A DNA stretch of 64,000 nucleotides from Rudanella sp031411995 (GCA_031411995.1 JANOCD010000043.1:1-64000), one strand, 5' to 3'; shown: positions 25,458 to 34,739, counted from the first letter of the stretch. Numbers and translations: made by a program. The notes: generated by a model from the letters alone, not told the origin.

Positions 25458-26321
25458 TTACCAATACGAAGCTAATGTCGGCACTTCAGCCCCGCAGGAG
25501 CAGGTACTTTCGGTAGCGTCTCGGCTAGTGACGACCTTCCCGCATACCTGACATTGAACCGTTGTCGCTATGCGAATAGGAACCCATACGCTGGTCAGGC
25601 CGGTGAATTCTGTCACTTCGGCAATCCCGTTCTGATGGGTCTTCAATCGCATGACACGGCGCGGATGCTCGGGGGTTTCCCAGGCCGTTACCGTACACAT
25701 TCTGTTTCCGATTACGGTGGATGTAAAGCCTAAAAAGCCCTCCATACCGGTCATCTCGATCACAATTTGCCGACTGTAGTCTCTCACCTGTTGCTTTTGT
25801 TCCTCAGAATTAGCCTCCAGCCAGGTAATGGAAAATGCACCGGGTGCAACCGGTCGACCCATGCTGACCCCAGTGCTGGTGCCAAACTGAAACGGGCCAA
25901 TGGCCGTAGGCTGAACAATCACCTGCAACCCGAGCTGGCGGGGTACCGACCCGGAATCGAAATACCCCTGCACGGAGCGGATTTTTCCGTTTTCTACCTG
26001 AAAGAAATCAGCACCGGGCAGTTCAACGGGGAGATTGGTCGGTGGCAAACCGTTCATAGAGCCGTAATTGGTGCCCCGCATGAGCCATTCCGTTGCAACC
26101 CGACCATCGGCTGTTTCGGCTACGCTCACGCTGTCAAAAGACAGGTCGGGGAAAGCTGCCCATAATCGTTGCACGTAGGCGGCAATGGCTTCGCCGGTCA
26201 ATCCCTGACCGGCGTTGGGATCACTATACGTGCCCTCTTCGGCGAAGGTGGCCAGTAGTGCCTGAGCATCCCGACGATTCCAGGCGTCTGTGTAGGCGTG
26301 TACTACATCAATTGGTTTCAT
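25458..26321 (-). CDS. SnoaL-like protein with second domain and C-terminal zinc-ribbon-like segment
   Basis: 287 residues from ATG 26321 (frame open 12 codons further). Residues 1-125 are a SnoaL-like fold (VVHAYTDAWNRRDAQALLAT, TGEAIAAYVQRLWAAFPDLS). Residues 150-245 look like an alpha+beta domain of the antibiotic-monooxygenase type (FSITWLEANSEEQKQQVRDY, MEGFLGFTSTVIGNRMCTVT, AWETPEHPRRVMRL). The end reads CQVCGKVV then STCSCGAEV, four cysteines able to hold zinc. The combination is unusual for a SnoaL protein; function unknown. Confidence 0.75.
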   Translation of the reverse strand: MKPIDVVHAYTDAWNRRDAQALLATFAEEGTYSDPNAGQGLTGEAIAAYVQRLWAAFPDLSFDSVSVAETADGRVATEWLMRGTNYGSMNGLPPTNLPVELPGADFFQVENGKIRSVQGYFDSGSVPRQLGLQVIVQPTAIGPFQFGTSTGVSMGRPVAPGAFSITWLEANSEEQKQQVRDYSRQIVIEMTGMEGFLGFTSTVIGNRMCTVTAWETPEHPRRVMRLKTHQNGIAEVTEFTGLTSVWVPIRIATTVQCQVCGKVVTSRDATESTCSCGAEVPTLASYW

Positions 26322-26364
26322 GTAATTGGCTGGTTTAGATGGGCAATGATCGTTCAAAGTAGTG

Positions 26365-26490
26365 ACCCAGCTCGGGCGACCGCTACGGGTTGCGCATGGT
26401 GGCGTAAACCTGGTGGCCGCTGCGGGCTAACACGTCGGCGGTGGCAAAGCCAATACCGGTACTACATCCGGTAATAAGAATGGTAGACAT
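26365..26490 (-). pseudogene. N-terminal stub of an SDR oxidoreductase
   Basis: From the ATG at 26490 the frame reads MSTILITGCSTGIGFATADV, then LARSGHQVYATMRNP followed by a TAG and RSPELG. That is a standard SDR cofactor-binding start with one nonsense codon (probably CAG to TAG) and loss of everything after about 42 codons. The break lies in the upstream region of the SnoaL-like gene. Confidence 0.8.
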
Positions 26491-26521
26491 GAGTTGGTTA
26501 AGGGGTTTAGGACGTTACGAT

Positions 26522-27694
26522 TTACAGGGCCACGGAAACTGACTCCTTGGGCTTACTGGTCTGAAAGCGGGCGTTGAGGTATCGGCGGGCGGGAATTTCA
26601 ATGAAATTGTAGGTTAGTGCTGCTACCGTGAGGGTAATACAAACGAGCATTACACAAAATATCTGCCCCGCTGCATAGTCCGGATTAACTGGGCCAGTTG
26701 GCGAATAATGGGCAAGAAGGTCTGGTTTCTGTTGAAGCCATGGAATATAAAAAAAGTAGATTATAGGGACGTGAACCATATAAATGGAAAAAGACCAATC
26801 TCCCAGACGTTGTAAGGGACGAACGTTCAACGCTTGTTTTACCCAGCCCGTTTGGTAAGCTGCCGATAAGATTACTGGCAGAAAAAGGGCAATAATCAGT
26901 AGTGAATGCAGGCTTGCATGCATAGCCAGCAACACGGCTCCAAACGCCAGCAAAAAAAACAACCCGTTACCGGCAATTTGTCTTCCCCAGTTATTTTGGT
27001 AAGCATCGTAGAGCAACATGCCCAATCCAAAACCAGCGGCACATCGAAAAAAGCCCCAGTCGGCGACTAAATTGAGCGTAACCTGGCGTGTCAAACCATA
27101 CTGGGGAGCGAGGTAGTACATCAAAAAAAAGTAAAAAGCAGCCACCCCCAGCCAGGAAAGTACTTTCCCAAAAACAGGTAATCGTCGCAAGGGGCCTACA
27201 AAAAGCGGAAAGAGCATATATACCCACCATTCTGTGCTAAGCGACCAGGAAGGTCCATTCAACGGGGCAATTGGAAAAATATGCATGGATTGAATAAGCA
27301 GCAGCGATGCCGGAAAGCCCCAATAACTAAACATGGGTTGTAGAATAGGGTCAATTTGGCTTGCTTCCTGACGAATAAACACGGCCGCTATCGTGATCCA
27401 TACCAACGAGAAGAGGTGAAGCGGATAAATCCGCGCAAACCGTGCCCCAACGTAGGATATGAACCGGGCTTTGGTGACTGACGTCTCAAAGTAATGACCA
27501 TACACGTGACTAAGGACAAATCCACTCAGTACAAAAAAGAAGTCGACCCATAGCCAGCCTTCCTTAATTACCCCAGTTATTGCTGGATCAACAACGGGCA
27601 TTGCATAGATGCTAGAATGAAAAATGACTACCAATAAGGCGGCAATGCCACGTAGAGGTGTTAGGGTAGTGAGGTAGGTTGCTTGTTGGTTCAT
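26522..27694 (-). CDS. Acyltransferase-3 family membrane protein (OafA/YrhL-like)
   Basis: 390 residues from ATG 27694; the longer frame to 27859 overlaps the next gene and is rejected. The start TYLTTLTPLRGIAALLVVIF with the catalytic-type His in VVIFHSS and VDFFFVLSGFVLSHVYGH are hallmarks; about ten membrane helices follow. Such proteins transfer acyl groups to sugars or cell-envelope polymers at the inner membrane. The acceptor is unknown. Confidence 0.88.
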   Translation of the reverse strand: MNQQATYLTTLTPLRGIAALLVVIFHSSIYAMPVVDPAITGVIKEGWLWVDFFFVLSGFVLSHVYGHYFETSVTKARFISYVGARFARIYPLHLFSLVWITIAAVFIRQEASQIDPILQPMFSYWGFPASLLLIQSMHIFPIAPLNGPSWSLSTEWWVYMLFPLFVGPLRRLPVFGKVLSWLGVAAFYFFLMYYLAPQYGLTRQVTLNLVADWGFFRCAAGFGLGMLLYDAYQNNWGRQIAGNGLFFLLAFGAVLLAMHASLHSLLIIALFLPVILSAAYQTGWVKQALNVRPLQRLGDWSFSIYMVHVPIIYFFYIPWLQQKPDLLAHYSPTGPVNPDYAAGQIFCVMLVCITLTVAALTYNFIEIPARRYLNARFQTSKPKESVSVAL

Positions 27695-27718
27695 GATTGA
27701 TTTAGGAGGAGAAGAAGT

Positions 27719-27748
27719 AGGCTGGCCAGTATCATCACCGGCCAGCCT
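27719..27748 (-). terminator. Hairpin between NTF2-like and acyltransferase genes
   Basis: Perfect 9-bp GC-rich arms (AGGCTGGCC at 27719-27727; complement at 27740-27748) lie 14 bp after the stop of the gene ending at 27762. Only a C/T-mixed tract follows on the minus strand, so termination may be partial. Confidence 0.45.
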
Positions 27749-27761
27749 GACGAAAAATAGG

Positions 27762-28304
27762 CTACTTTTTAGCCACTTCCGGTGGGGTAACCTTAAAGCC
27801 GAGCTGGGAGAGGATGTATAGGTTATCGTAGTAAATCCGGGCACTCGTAACCTTGCCATCGGCTACGCTGGCCGTGTACTGAAAGGGAAACGTGATCGTC
27901 TTTCCTGCCTGCGTAAACGTATAATCCCCCCAAAGCGACACCCAGTTGCCTTTGAGATTACCCGACAGTACCTTAAAGGTTTGGGTCACAAACGCGACCT
28001 TGCGGTCAGACTGGGTTTTGTAATTTGCCTTCCAGCTCGTCAGTTCCTTATCGATGTTAGCCGAATCTAACCGGCTTGGCCCCCGGCCAATGTAAGTTGG
28101 AGCAGCCAGTGATTTGGCTTTGTCGAGATCGCCCGATACGAGCGCGTTCACAAAATCACCCACGACTTTCATATCGGCCTCTGCAGTGGGGTTGTCGACC
28201 ACCACATCTTTGTAGCGTGGCGTGTTCTGGGCCTGCGCTGATGCGCTAACGAACAGGAGGCTGGCGGTTAAAGCCACGAGCGGGAAACGGAATAGGGTTT
28301 TCAT
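27762..28304 (-). CDS. Secreted NTF2/SnoaL-like protein
   Basis: 180 residues with a clear signal peptide (FPLVALTASLLFVSASAQAQ). The mature part shows the NTF2-like pattern: EADMKVVGDFVNALVSGDLD, IDKELTSWKANYKTQSDRKV, FPFQYTASVADGKVTSARIY. Paralogous SnoaL-like genes lie at 6868 and 25458, but the sequences are not close. Role unknown; periplasmic. Confidence 0.8.
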   Translation of the reverse strand: MKTLFRFPLVALTASLLFVSASAQAQNTPRYKDVVVDNPTAEADMKVVGDFVNALVSGDLDKAKSLAAPTYIGRGPSRLDSANIDKELTSWKANYKTQSDRKVAFVTQTFKVLSGNLKGNWVSLWGDYTFTQAGKTITFPFQYTASVADGKVTSARIYYDNLYILSQLGFKVTPPEVAKK

Positions 28305-28350
28305 GCGTAACAGGGTTTTGGTTTAACAAATAAGTGAATTGGCAATGATC

Positions 28351-28904
28351 TTAATTTATTTGCACCCGGCTCCGCTCTTCGTCGGAACCAGTGGCCCGTT
28401 TGCTGGCGGCTTTCACCGTCTGGCTACCGAAGTTGCGGGTGTAAGTGAGCCGAACTACGCGGGGTTCTCTCAGGAGAGTATAGTTGCCAATCTGGCCTAC
28501 GGCCGGGTTGTCCGTAATAACCCGAAAGCGGTTCGTCCAGAAAATGTCGGCGATGTTGACCAGCAGGGATCCCCCGCTGCCCCGACAGATCGCCAAACAG
28601 GTTCAGCTTGCCAGTGCGGTGTCGTGGCAGTTACCTCAAACGCGGCTGATCGGTTGGTTTTATAACCGACTGAACTAGCCGATACAACGTATCGCCCGGC
28701 CCGAACACCCGTTAGTTCGTAGATACCGGTTTCACTGCTAATGCCGCCTTTTGCCAATGTTGAATCGTTGGCGTTCAGCAGGGCAATACTGGAAAAGGAA
28801 AGTGGCTTTCCGGCCCCATCGCGGACGGATCCAGTAAGGGTTGATTGAGCAACGGAAGCGGTCGTCAGGCAACAAATAAAAAAGAGGAGGGCAATTCGTT
28901 TCAT
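28351..28904 (-). pseudogene. TonB-dependent outer-membrane receptor with most of the gene deleted
   Basis: The 5' part (ATG 28904) encodes a signal peptide and carboxypeptidase-like domain: TLTGSVRDGAGKPLSFSSIA, GIYELTGVRAGRYVVSASSV. In a different frame the 3' part reads GGSLLVNIADIFWTNRFRVI and LLREPRVVRLTYTRNFGSQT to the natural stop at 28351, which is the usual end of outer-membrane beta-barrel family receptors. The full protein should be roughly 750-800 residues, so about 600 codons, the plug and most of the barrel, are gone. The frame changes at the junction near 28600. Confidence 0.85.
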
Positions 28905-28988
28905 GGTCGCAGTACAAGTAGGGTTGTAGTCAGCAGTCGTTGCCGACTGGCTGTACAAAAGTCCTCTACGAGCTACAAACGGGCTGTT

Positions 28989-29025
28989 GGTTTTGCGCCA
29001 AATGCTGTCGGTTTTCAGCCAAACA
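28989..29025. promoter_or_regulatory. 21-bp-phased direct repeat upstream of the receptor remnant
   Basis: GGTTTTGCGCCAAATG at 28989 recurs as GGTTTTCAGCCAAACA at 29010, exactly 21 bp apart. It is 85-120 bp upstream of the former receptor start (28904) and about 180 bp upstream of the YrdC-like gene on the other strand. Two copies on one helix face fit a dimeric regulator, such as a LytTR protein. Nothing else is seen in 28905-29205. Confidence 0.5.
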
Positions 29026-29205
29026 TTTCGTTGAGTGAGTTTTGTGGGCGTTTTTAACCACTTATCGAGCTTTCTCTACCAATGGCAAAGTCAAACCCAC
29101 CAGATATACAGTCTCGGTTACAGGCCCCTTTTGGTTGCGCTAATTTTGATCTACCAACGAAGTAGCAGGCACCTTCCTGATCAAAAACAACCACATTCCA
29201 ACCCC

Positions 29206-29898
29206 ATGAACGTTCTCCCTATCAGCGATAAAGCTGCGATTGATCTAGCCATTCAAGAGATACATCGGTATCCGATTCTTATTCAACTACCTACTGTATT
29301 TGGCCTTCTGGCGGCTCCCACCAGCAAAGGCGCCCAGCAGTTAGATACGGTGAAAGCAAGGCAGGCCGACAAAAATTATGGAACCATCATTGGGTCGCTG
29401 GACAAATTTATTGCTCAGGCCAGACACGATTATTTGCCCAACGCCTTTACCAGTCCTAACCACTTTACAACCCTGAATGGAGCGTTTATCCGACTCCAGT
29501 TCCAGGACCAGCATTTCCAGTCTAAAGCAATCAAAAATGGTACGCACCAGGGGTTGCTGTTGACTGGTTACTACTCAAATCTATTCACGAAAATCGAAGC
29601 CTCTTTTGCGGGTTATCCGCCCGACAAAATCTGGAACTACGCCAATTATGGCGCGCCATTAGGCACCAGTTGCAATATTAGCGGTGACCCGGACGGCTCC
29701 ATTGTTACGTTCGATAAGGCATTCGAGTTTGCCAGGGCGCGGGGTATCAAACTCATTCTAACAACCGCCGATCTAGCCGATCAAAAAGGATCGTATCCTA
29801 TACTCGGTTTCGAAAAACACCAGGTTACCATCCACCGGAAAGGGCCTAGTCTGGACTCATTCAAGGCCAAAATACCGGCCCACCTCAGAAGCTGGTAA
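29206..29898 (+). CDS. YrdC-like (Sua5/YciO/YrdC) domain protein
   Basis: 230 residues from ATG 29206; the longer frame from 29035 adds no domain. YrdC-type blocks are visible: ILIQLPTVFGLLAAPTSKGA with KARQADKNYGTIIGSLDK (nucleotide/threonine pocket, usually K and R rich) and GTSCNISGDPDGSIVTFD, matching the SAN.SG.P strand of TsaC. It is divergent from TsaC: the classical PTET.YGLG start is altered to LPTVFGLL. It could be a paralogue rather than the tRNA t6A enzyme. Confidence 0.65.
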   Translation: MNVLPISDKAAIDLAIQEIHRYPILIQLPTVFGLLAAPTSKGAQQLDTVKARQADKNYGTIIGSLDKFIAQARHDYLPNAFTSPNHFTTLNGAFIRLQFQDQHFQSKAIKNGTHQGLLLTGYYSNLFTKIEASFAGYPPDKIWNYANYGAPLGTSCNISGDPDGSIVTFDKAFEFARARGIKLILTTADLADQKGSYPILGFEKHQVTIHRKGPSLDSFKAKIPAHLRSW

Positions 29899-29938
29899 TG
29901 TGCCCACTGATAGGGTGCATTTGAAGACAATTCGGAGT

Positions 29939-32900
29939 TTACCGCTGCGAAAATTCAGTTGGCGTTTTATGGAATAACTCCTTGAAGATCTGGGAAAAGT
30001 GAGCCGGGCTTTCGTAGCCAACGAGGTAGGCCGCTTCGGACACATTACGCCCTTCAAGCAGAAACTGAGCCGCCCGTTTCAAGCGGTGCTGCCGGATGAC
30101 GTTGTTGGCCGACAAGTTGGCAACAGCAGCCAATTTGCGGTCGAGCGTCCGGCGGCTCATACCCACTTTTCGGGCCAGTTCGTCAACGCCAAACGCCGGG
30201 TTATCCAACTGTTCGTCGATGCTTGCGTGCAATTCCCGCAGGAAATCGTCGGTCATCGTTTCGGGTTGAAAACTGGTATCGGGCAGTGTAAACTGCTTGT
30301 GGTAATAGTCCCGCAGGGTTTGCTGGCGGGTTAGCAGATTATGTAGTCGTTGCCGCAGCTCATCAACGTGAAAGGGTTTGGTGAGGTAATCATCGGCCCC
30401 CTGGGTCAGGCCTGTCATGCGACTCTCATGGGCAGCCCGCGCCGACAGTAGCATCACCCCGATATGATTGGTAAGTAAACTGGTCTTCAACAGATGGGTC
30501 AGTTCGTAACCGTCCATGAGGGGCATCATCACATCTGAAATTACCAGATCAGGCAGTTCAGCCTGCGCCAGCTCCCAACCTTCTGCCCCGTTGGCCGCTG
30601 TCAATACCCGGTATGTCTCTGCCAGTTCACCAGAGATGAAATTACGTAGTTCCTGATTGTCTTCAACTATCAGTACCAACTGATTAGTAGCAGGCTGGCT
30701 AGTCGGCAAACTTACCAAACGCTCGGGTACATACGTCAACTGGTTTTGTATCGAAGCAGGCAGGATCAGGGCCGAAACATCATCGCCGATTAATACAGGC
30801 AGAACGGGGAGATGAATCGTAAAGGTTGTGCCTTTGCCGGGTTCGCTGGCCACCGCAATGGTGCCACCCAACATATCCATCAGTTCTTTTACCAGGGCAA
30901 GGCCAATACCCGTGCCGTCGTACGATCGGGTATGTGTATCATCAACCTGGTAGAATCGATCAAAAATATGGGGCAATTTCTCCGCCCGAATGCCAATACC
31001 GGTGTCGGCAATAGTCAGGCAAACAGTCCCCTGTCCATCGTCGGTCAGCTCAACGGAGACCCGCCCTCCTGTCGGGGTAAACTTCAAGGCGTTAGCCAGA
31101 ATATTCGTACTTATTTTCAGCCACTTATCCGAGTCAAATAAATAATCTCTCTCCCTAGTTTCAGTCCAAAAAGTCAGCGTTATCACTTTCTGTTCGGCAG
31201 CAGTTCGAAACGTGTCAACGATTTGTTCGACAAACTCGGCCACATTGCCCCGCGACAAGGAAACAGCCATGCCCCCACCTTCGAGTTTTGAGAGGTCCAG
31301 CAATTGATTGACTAATTGTAATAGCTGCCCGGCGTTTCGGTGTACCGACGACAGGGTCTGCCGGGTTGGAGCGTCGTGTTTGGCTTCCTGCAAGAGTTTT
31401 TCCGTGGGTGATAAAATCAGCGAAAGTGGCGTACGAAACTCGTGGGTGATGTTCGAAAAAAAGCGGGTTTTGAGTTCATCAACTGCTTTTAACTGTTCGG
31501 CTTCCCGCTGTTGAAGCTGCATCGTTTGCTGCTCGTGCAACCGACTCAGGCGCAGGCGTATAAAGCCCAAAATCAGTCCGGTAAAAACCAGGAAATAAGC
31601 CGCGTACGCCCACCAGGTTGCCCAGATTGGGGGTGTTATGTGAACGGCAATCTGCTTGACAAGCTGGCTCCATTTACCCTCGGTATTGGTACTATTTACT
31701 CGGAAAACATAGTCGCCGGGCGCTAACTGGGTATAATTGGCCGTGTTTTGCCCGTTGGTATTCACCCAATCAGGATCAACGCCCACCATTTGGTATCGGT
31801 ACAGAATTTTCTCCGGTTTACTGTATTCCAGCGTAGCGAACTCAAACGTCAGAAAATTCTGTGTGTGGTCAAGGGTTAGATGGTCGAGCGCATTCAACGT
31901 CCTGAGCAATGGGCTGCTTTCCTGCCTGACATCAGCCGGTTCGTTGTTAATCCGAAGGCTTGACAACACCACCGGCGGCTCAACGTTACTTTCTTTCAGG
32001 GCAGCCGGGTCAAACACAGTAATCCCCGTGCGCCCGCCAAAAGCCAGCCGATTGTTGGGCAACTGAACGGCCAGGGTATGGCCAAATTCATCATCCTGTA
32101 ACCCGTCGGCCCGCGAGAATCGGCGTGTCTGAAACGTCCGCGTATCCATCCGTACCAAGCCTTTGTTGGTGGCGACCCAGAGAGATTTCTGCGAGTCGGT
32201 AATCAGGCTGTAAATGGTGTTGTTGGGCAGGCCCGTTTGCTCCGTAAAAATCCGAAAGTGCCCCGTTCGTGTGTCGTAACGAGTGAGTCCCTCGCCCACT
32301 GTCCCAATCCAAAGTACGGTGGGTTCATATGGGTCAACAGCCAGGCAAAGCAGTTGATTGGTTGGCAACGACTGCTTGTTGGCGGGGTTATGAAGCAACT
32401 GGGCAACAAATTTTTTCTGTCGGAGATCGTACTTGAATAACCCTTTCCCCAGATACGAAGCCATCCAGACGGTACTACCCATTGGCTGGAGATCAGCCAC
32501 ATCTAAACCAGCGTTGATAAAGGTTTTCGGTACGAGGCTATTGGGCCAGAAACGCTTGATTCGCCCAGCCGAATCCATTTCGGTTAAGCCGCCTTCGAAG
32601 TTTCCGTAGACCCACAAATGGCCCCGCTCATCGGGTTTCATAGCAATTTTACAACTGCAATTATCAGCCTTCAGATCACTACTTGTCGATGTGTACGTAG
32701 GCCGGGGATTCTTCAGGTTGCATTGATAGAGGGTAGCCACATCAATAAACCACAGCCGCCCATTGGTATTCGTAAACCGTGTCCAGCTATCACCAGTCGA
32801 CAACTCCCAACTGGGTGGTTTCACACCTAGTACAGTCTCAAGCAGGTCTGATTTCCAGTCGGTTCGGTAAGGCAAAGCCTGAAAGGGTTGCACTCGCTGG

Positions 32901-33937
32901 TCGAGCCGTTTAATGTCACCCGCTTGTGTGTGAAGCCATAACACGCCAGAGCGGTCTCTAAGGTAGGGTAAGCCATACGATTGCTTCTCGCCCTGTGGCT
33001 TTTCCCATTCATATACCAGCAAAAACCGGTCATCGGGCAACAGTTCATACAAGCGGTTGGCCATACTGATATACACCTTACCATCAGCCAATACGCGCAT
33101 CCCATAAGCCCCATTACGAACCAGATCGCCGGGCATTTTCAATTCGCGATACTGCCCCGTTTTTGGGTTTAGCAGCAACAGATACTGGCGCCCAATCACC
33201 ATAATTTCGCCGTTGGGTCGTTCAGCAACCGGTTTCCAGTCGAAAACGGGCATAACCCGGTTGAGCCAGTGCGCTATTGGCCCCTTATACAGCAACAGTC
33301 GATGTTTCCCCGTCTGGGCATCCAGTTCAACCAGGCCCTCATCACAATGGGCATACACCCGCCCGTTGGCCGCTGGGGCAATACAATGAAGCGTTTTGGT
33401 AGCGTTACCGAGCACACTTTCATCCCAGGTATGGCGCACTTGGAGTTTTTGATCGAAAACCTGAATCTTTTCACCCCGCCAAATAGCCCAGAACGTTTGT
33501 TTTAAAGCCCGATTGCCAGTGGGGGCAACCCAGCCTTCATCGATCTTTCGTTTGCCTTGTTTTGCCAGCGGCAGGAAGGGGGTAAACTGCTCGGTACGGG
33601 GGTCGAATTGCTGGAAATCTCCCGTATGTGTTTGCAGCAAAAGGGCACCATTAAACAGCATATGTACACTGCTGATGGCGTTTTCGGTCAGTGAATTGGC
33701 CAGTTCATCGTGCCGAAACACCTTGATCTGTCGCCCATCGAAACGGGCCAGGCCGTCGGCGGTACCAATCCAGATAAAGCCGGTTTGATCCTGTACAACG
33801 CCCGTTATGGTAGAGTTTGGCAAACCATCGGCTGTTGTCAAAACGCGATTGTGGGGACTTGCCTGCTGCGCTACTACTACACAGTTGCGATGTAGCAAGA
33901 GACTTAGTAACGCAATCAGTCGGAGCGCAGCAGTCAT
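29939..33937 (-). CDS. Hybrid two-component sensor (propeller, kinase, receiver, AraC)
   Basis: 1332 residues. Order: signal peptide (1-24); two-component-propeller repeats (30-690; HNRVLTTADGLPNSTITGVV, QDQTGFIWIGTADGLARFDG); Y_Y_Y domain (695-770); one membrane helix (YAAYFLVFTGLILGFI, about 785); HisKA with phospho-His in FFSNITHEFRTPLSLIL; ATPase with NILANALKFTP, DTGIGI, GTGIGLALVKE; receiver (LVLIVEDNQELRNF, DLVISDVMMPLMDGYEL with phospho-Asp, LTKPF); AraC HTH (1235-1332; ARKVGMSRRTLDRKL, EAAYLVGYESPAHFSQIFKE). Such proteins sense periplasmic sugars or other ligands and regulate from the membrane. The usual SusCD target is not adjacent; the divergent FMN reductase or YrdC-like genes are neighbours. 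Confidence 0.93.
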   Translation of the reverse strand: MTAALRLIALLSLLLHRNCVVVAQQASPHNRVLTTADGLPNSTITGVVQDQTGFIWIGTADGLARFDGRQIKVFRHDELANSLTENAISSVHMLFNGALLLQTHTGDFQQFDPRTEQFTPFLPLAKQGKRKIDEGWVAPTGNRALKQTFWAIWRGEKIQVFDQKLQVRHTWDESVLGNATKTLHCIAPAANGRVYAHCDEGLVELDAQTGKHRLLLYKGPIAHWLNRVMPVFDWKPVAERPNGEIMVIGRQYLLLLNPKTGQYRELKMPGDLVRNGAYGMRVLADGKVYISMANRLYELLPDDRFLLVYEWEKPQGEKQSYGLPYLRDRSGVLWLHTQAGDIKRLDQRVQPFQALPYRTDWKSDLLETVLGVKPPSWELSTGDSWTRFTNTNGRLWFIDVATLYQCNLKNPRPTYTSTSSDLKADNCSCKIAMKPDERGHLWVYGNFEGGLTEMDSAGRIKRFWPNSLVPKTFINAGLDVADLQPMGSTVWMASYLGKGLFKYDLRQKKFVAQLLHNPANKQSLPTNQLLCLAVDPYEPTVLWIGTVGEGLTRYDTRTGHFRIFTEQTGLPNNTIYSLITDSQKSLWVATNKGLVRMDTRTFQTRRFSRADGLQDDEFGHTLAVQLPNNRLAFGGRTGITVFDPAALKESNVEPPVVLSSLRINNEPADVRQESSPLLRTLNALDHLTLDHTQNFLTFEFATLEYSKPEKILYRYQMVGVDPDWVNTNGQNTANYTQLAPGDYVFRVNSTNTEGKWSQLVKQIAVHITPPIWATWWAYAAYFLVFTGLILGFIRLRLSRLHEQQTMQLQQREAEQLKAVDELKTRFFSNITHEFRTPLSLILSPTEKLLQEAKHDAPTRQTLSSVHRNAGQLLQLVNQLLDLSKLEGGGMAVSLSRGNVAEFVEQIVDTFRTAAEQKVITLTFWTETRERDYLFDSDKWLKISTNILANALKFTPTGGRVSVELTDDGQGTVCLTIADTGIGIRAEKLPHIFDRFYQVDDTHTRSYDGTGIGLALVKELMDMLGGTIAVASEPGKGTTFTIHLPVLPVLIGDDVSALILPASIQNQLTYVPERLVSLPTSQPATNQLVLIVEDNQELRNFISGELAETYRVLTAANGAEGWELAQAELPDLVISDVMMPLMDGYELTHLLKTSLLTNHIGVMLLSARAAHESRMTGLTQGADDYLTKPFHVDELRQRLHNLLTRQQTLRDYYHKQFTLPDTSFQPETMTDDFLRELHASIDEQLDNPAFGVDELARKVGMSRRTLDRKLAAVANLSANNVIRQHRLKRAAQFLLEGRNVSEAAYLVGYESPAHFSQIFKELFHKTPTEFSQR

Positions 33938-34115
33938 TTAGCGAAGTAGAATGGCAAGGGGCAGAGAAAGGTAGCAGATTACGAACTCATTGTCAAGCCA
34001 ATACAAAACAGTTTTACCCGGAAATGGTACAAAAACCGAGTCAGAAACCAAATACAGACACACGCGGTTTTACTCCCATAACACCCGGTTCGCCGGTTCG
34101 ACAGACATCACTTCC

Positions 34116-34715
34116 ATGACTATTACTATTGTTGCCAGTTCGCCCCGTAAAAACAGCAACTCTCTGCGGTTTGCCACCTACCTCAAAAACGTCCTGACTG
34201 AATTAGGTAACAACGATATTCGGCTAATTGATTTTGCCCACTATGACATCCCTTTTGTGGGTACAGGTTCGGTTCATCCCGACACACTGACTCCATTTCA
34301 AGAGGATTTTACGTCAGCCTGGGCAGCGGCTGACTTAGTTATTTTTGCCATTCCCGAATACAACTGGACTACCACGCCCCAGTTCGACAATGCCATTCAT
34401 CAGCTTGGTGGTCAGGCGTTTAAACACTTATTCAACAACAAAGTGTTTGCCTTTGCGGGTGTCTCATCCGGGCGGGGCGGTCGCCAACCGGCTTTGGATG
34501 CAACCACGGTGGTCAACAAAATAATCAGCTTCTCGAACAGCTATTCGGTGGTGTCGCCCAAGATTTACGAATCGCACGAAACGGCCATAAACGTAGATGA
34601 GAACGGCCATTTTCAGGGCCACGAAATCTATGCAAAAACCGTTCGGGCCTTCGCCGAATACTCTGTGAATGTAGCCCAGCGGTGGGGAGTAGGGAGTTTG
34701 GTAGAAACTAAGTAG
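34116..34715 (+). CDS. NADPH-dependent FMN reductase
   Basis: 199 residues from ATG 34116; the longer open frame from 33990 includes intergenic sequence. The flavodoxin-like fold begins MTITIVASSPRKNSNSLRFA, with FMN phosphate loop SSPRKNS, and continues ADLVIFAIPEYNWTTTPQFD and FAFAGVSSGRGGRQPALDA. Such enzymes reduce FMN with NAD(P)H, often for quinones or azo dyes. It is divergent from the hybrid sensor and ends at a terminator. Confidence 0.85.
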   Translation: MTITIVASSPRKNSNSLRFATYLKNVLTELGNNDIRLIDFAHYDIPFVGTGSVHPDTLTPFQEDFTSAWAAADLVIFAIPEYNWTTTPQFDNAIHQLGGQAFKHLFNNKVFAFAGVSSGRGGRQPALDATTVVNKIISFSNSYSVVSPKIYESHETAINVDENGHFQGHEIYAKTVRAFAEYSVNVAQRWGVGSLVETK

Positions 34716-34739
34716 TAAGAGGTCTTTAGAACTTTCGAG

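Noticed and set aside
27695..27859. 55-codon extension of the acyltransferase
   Set aside because: It overlaps the signal of the NTF2-like gene region and lies before the conserved TPLRG start.
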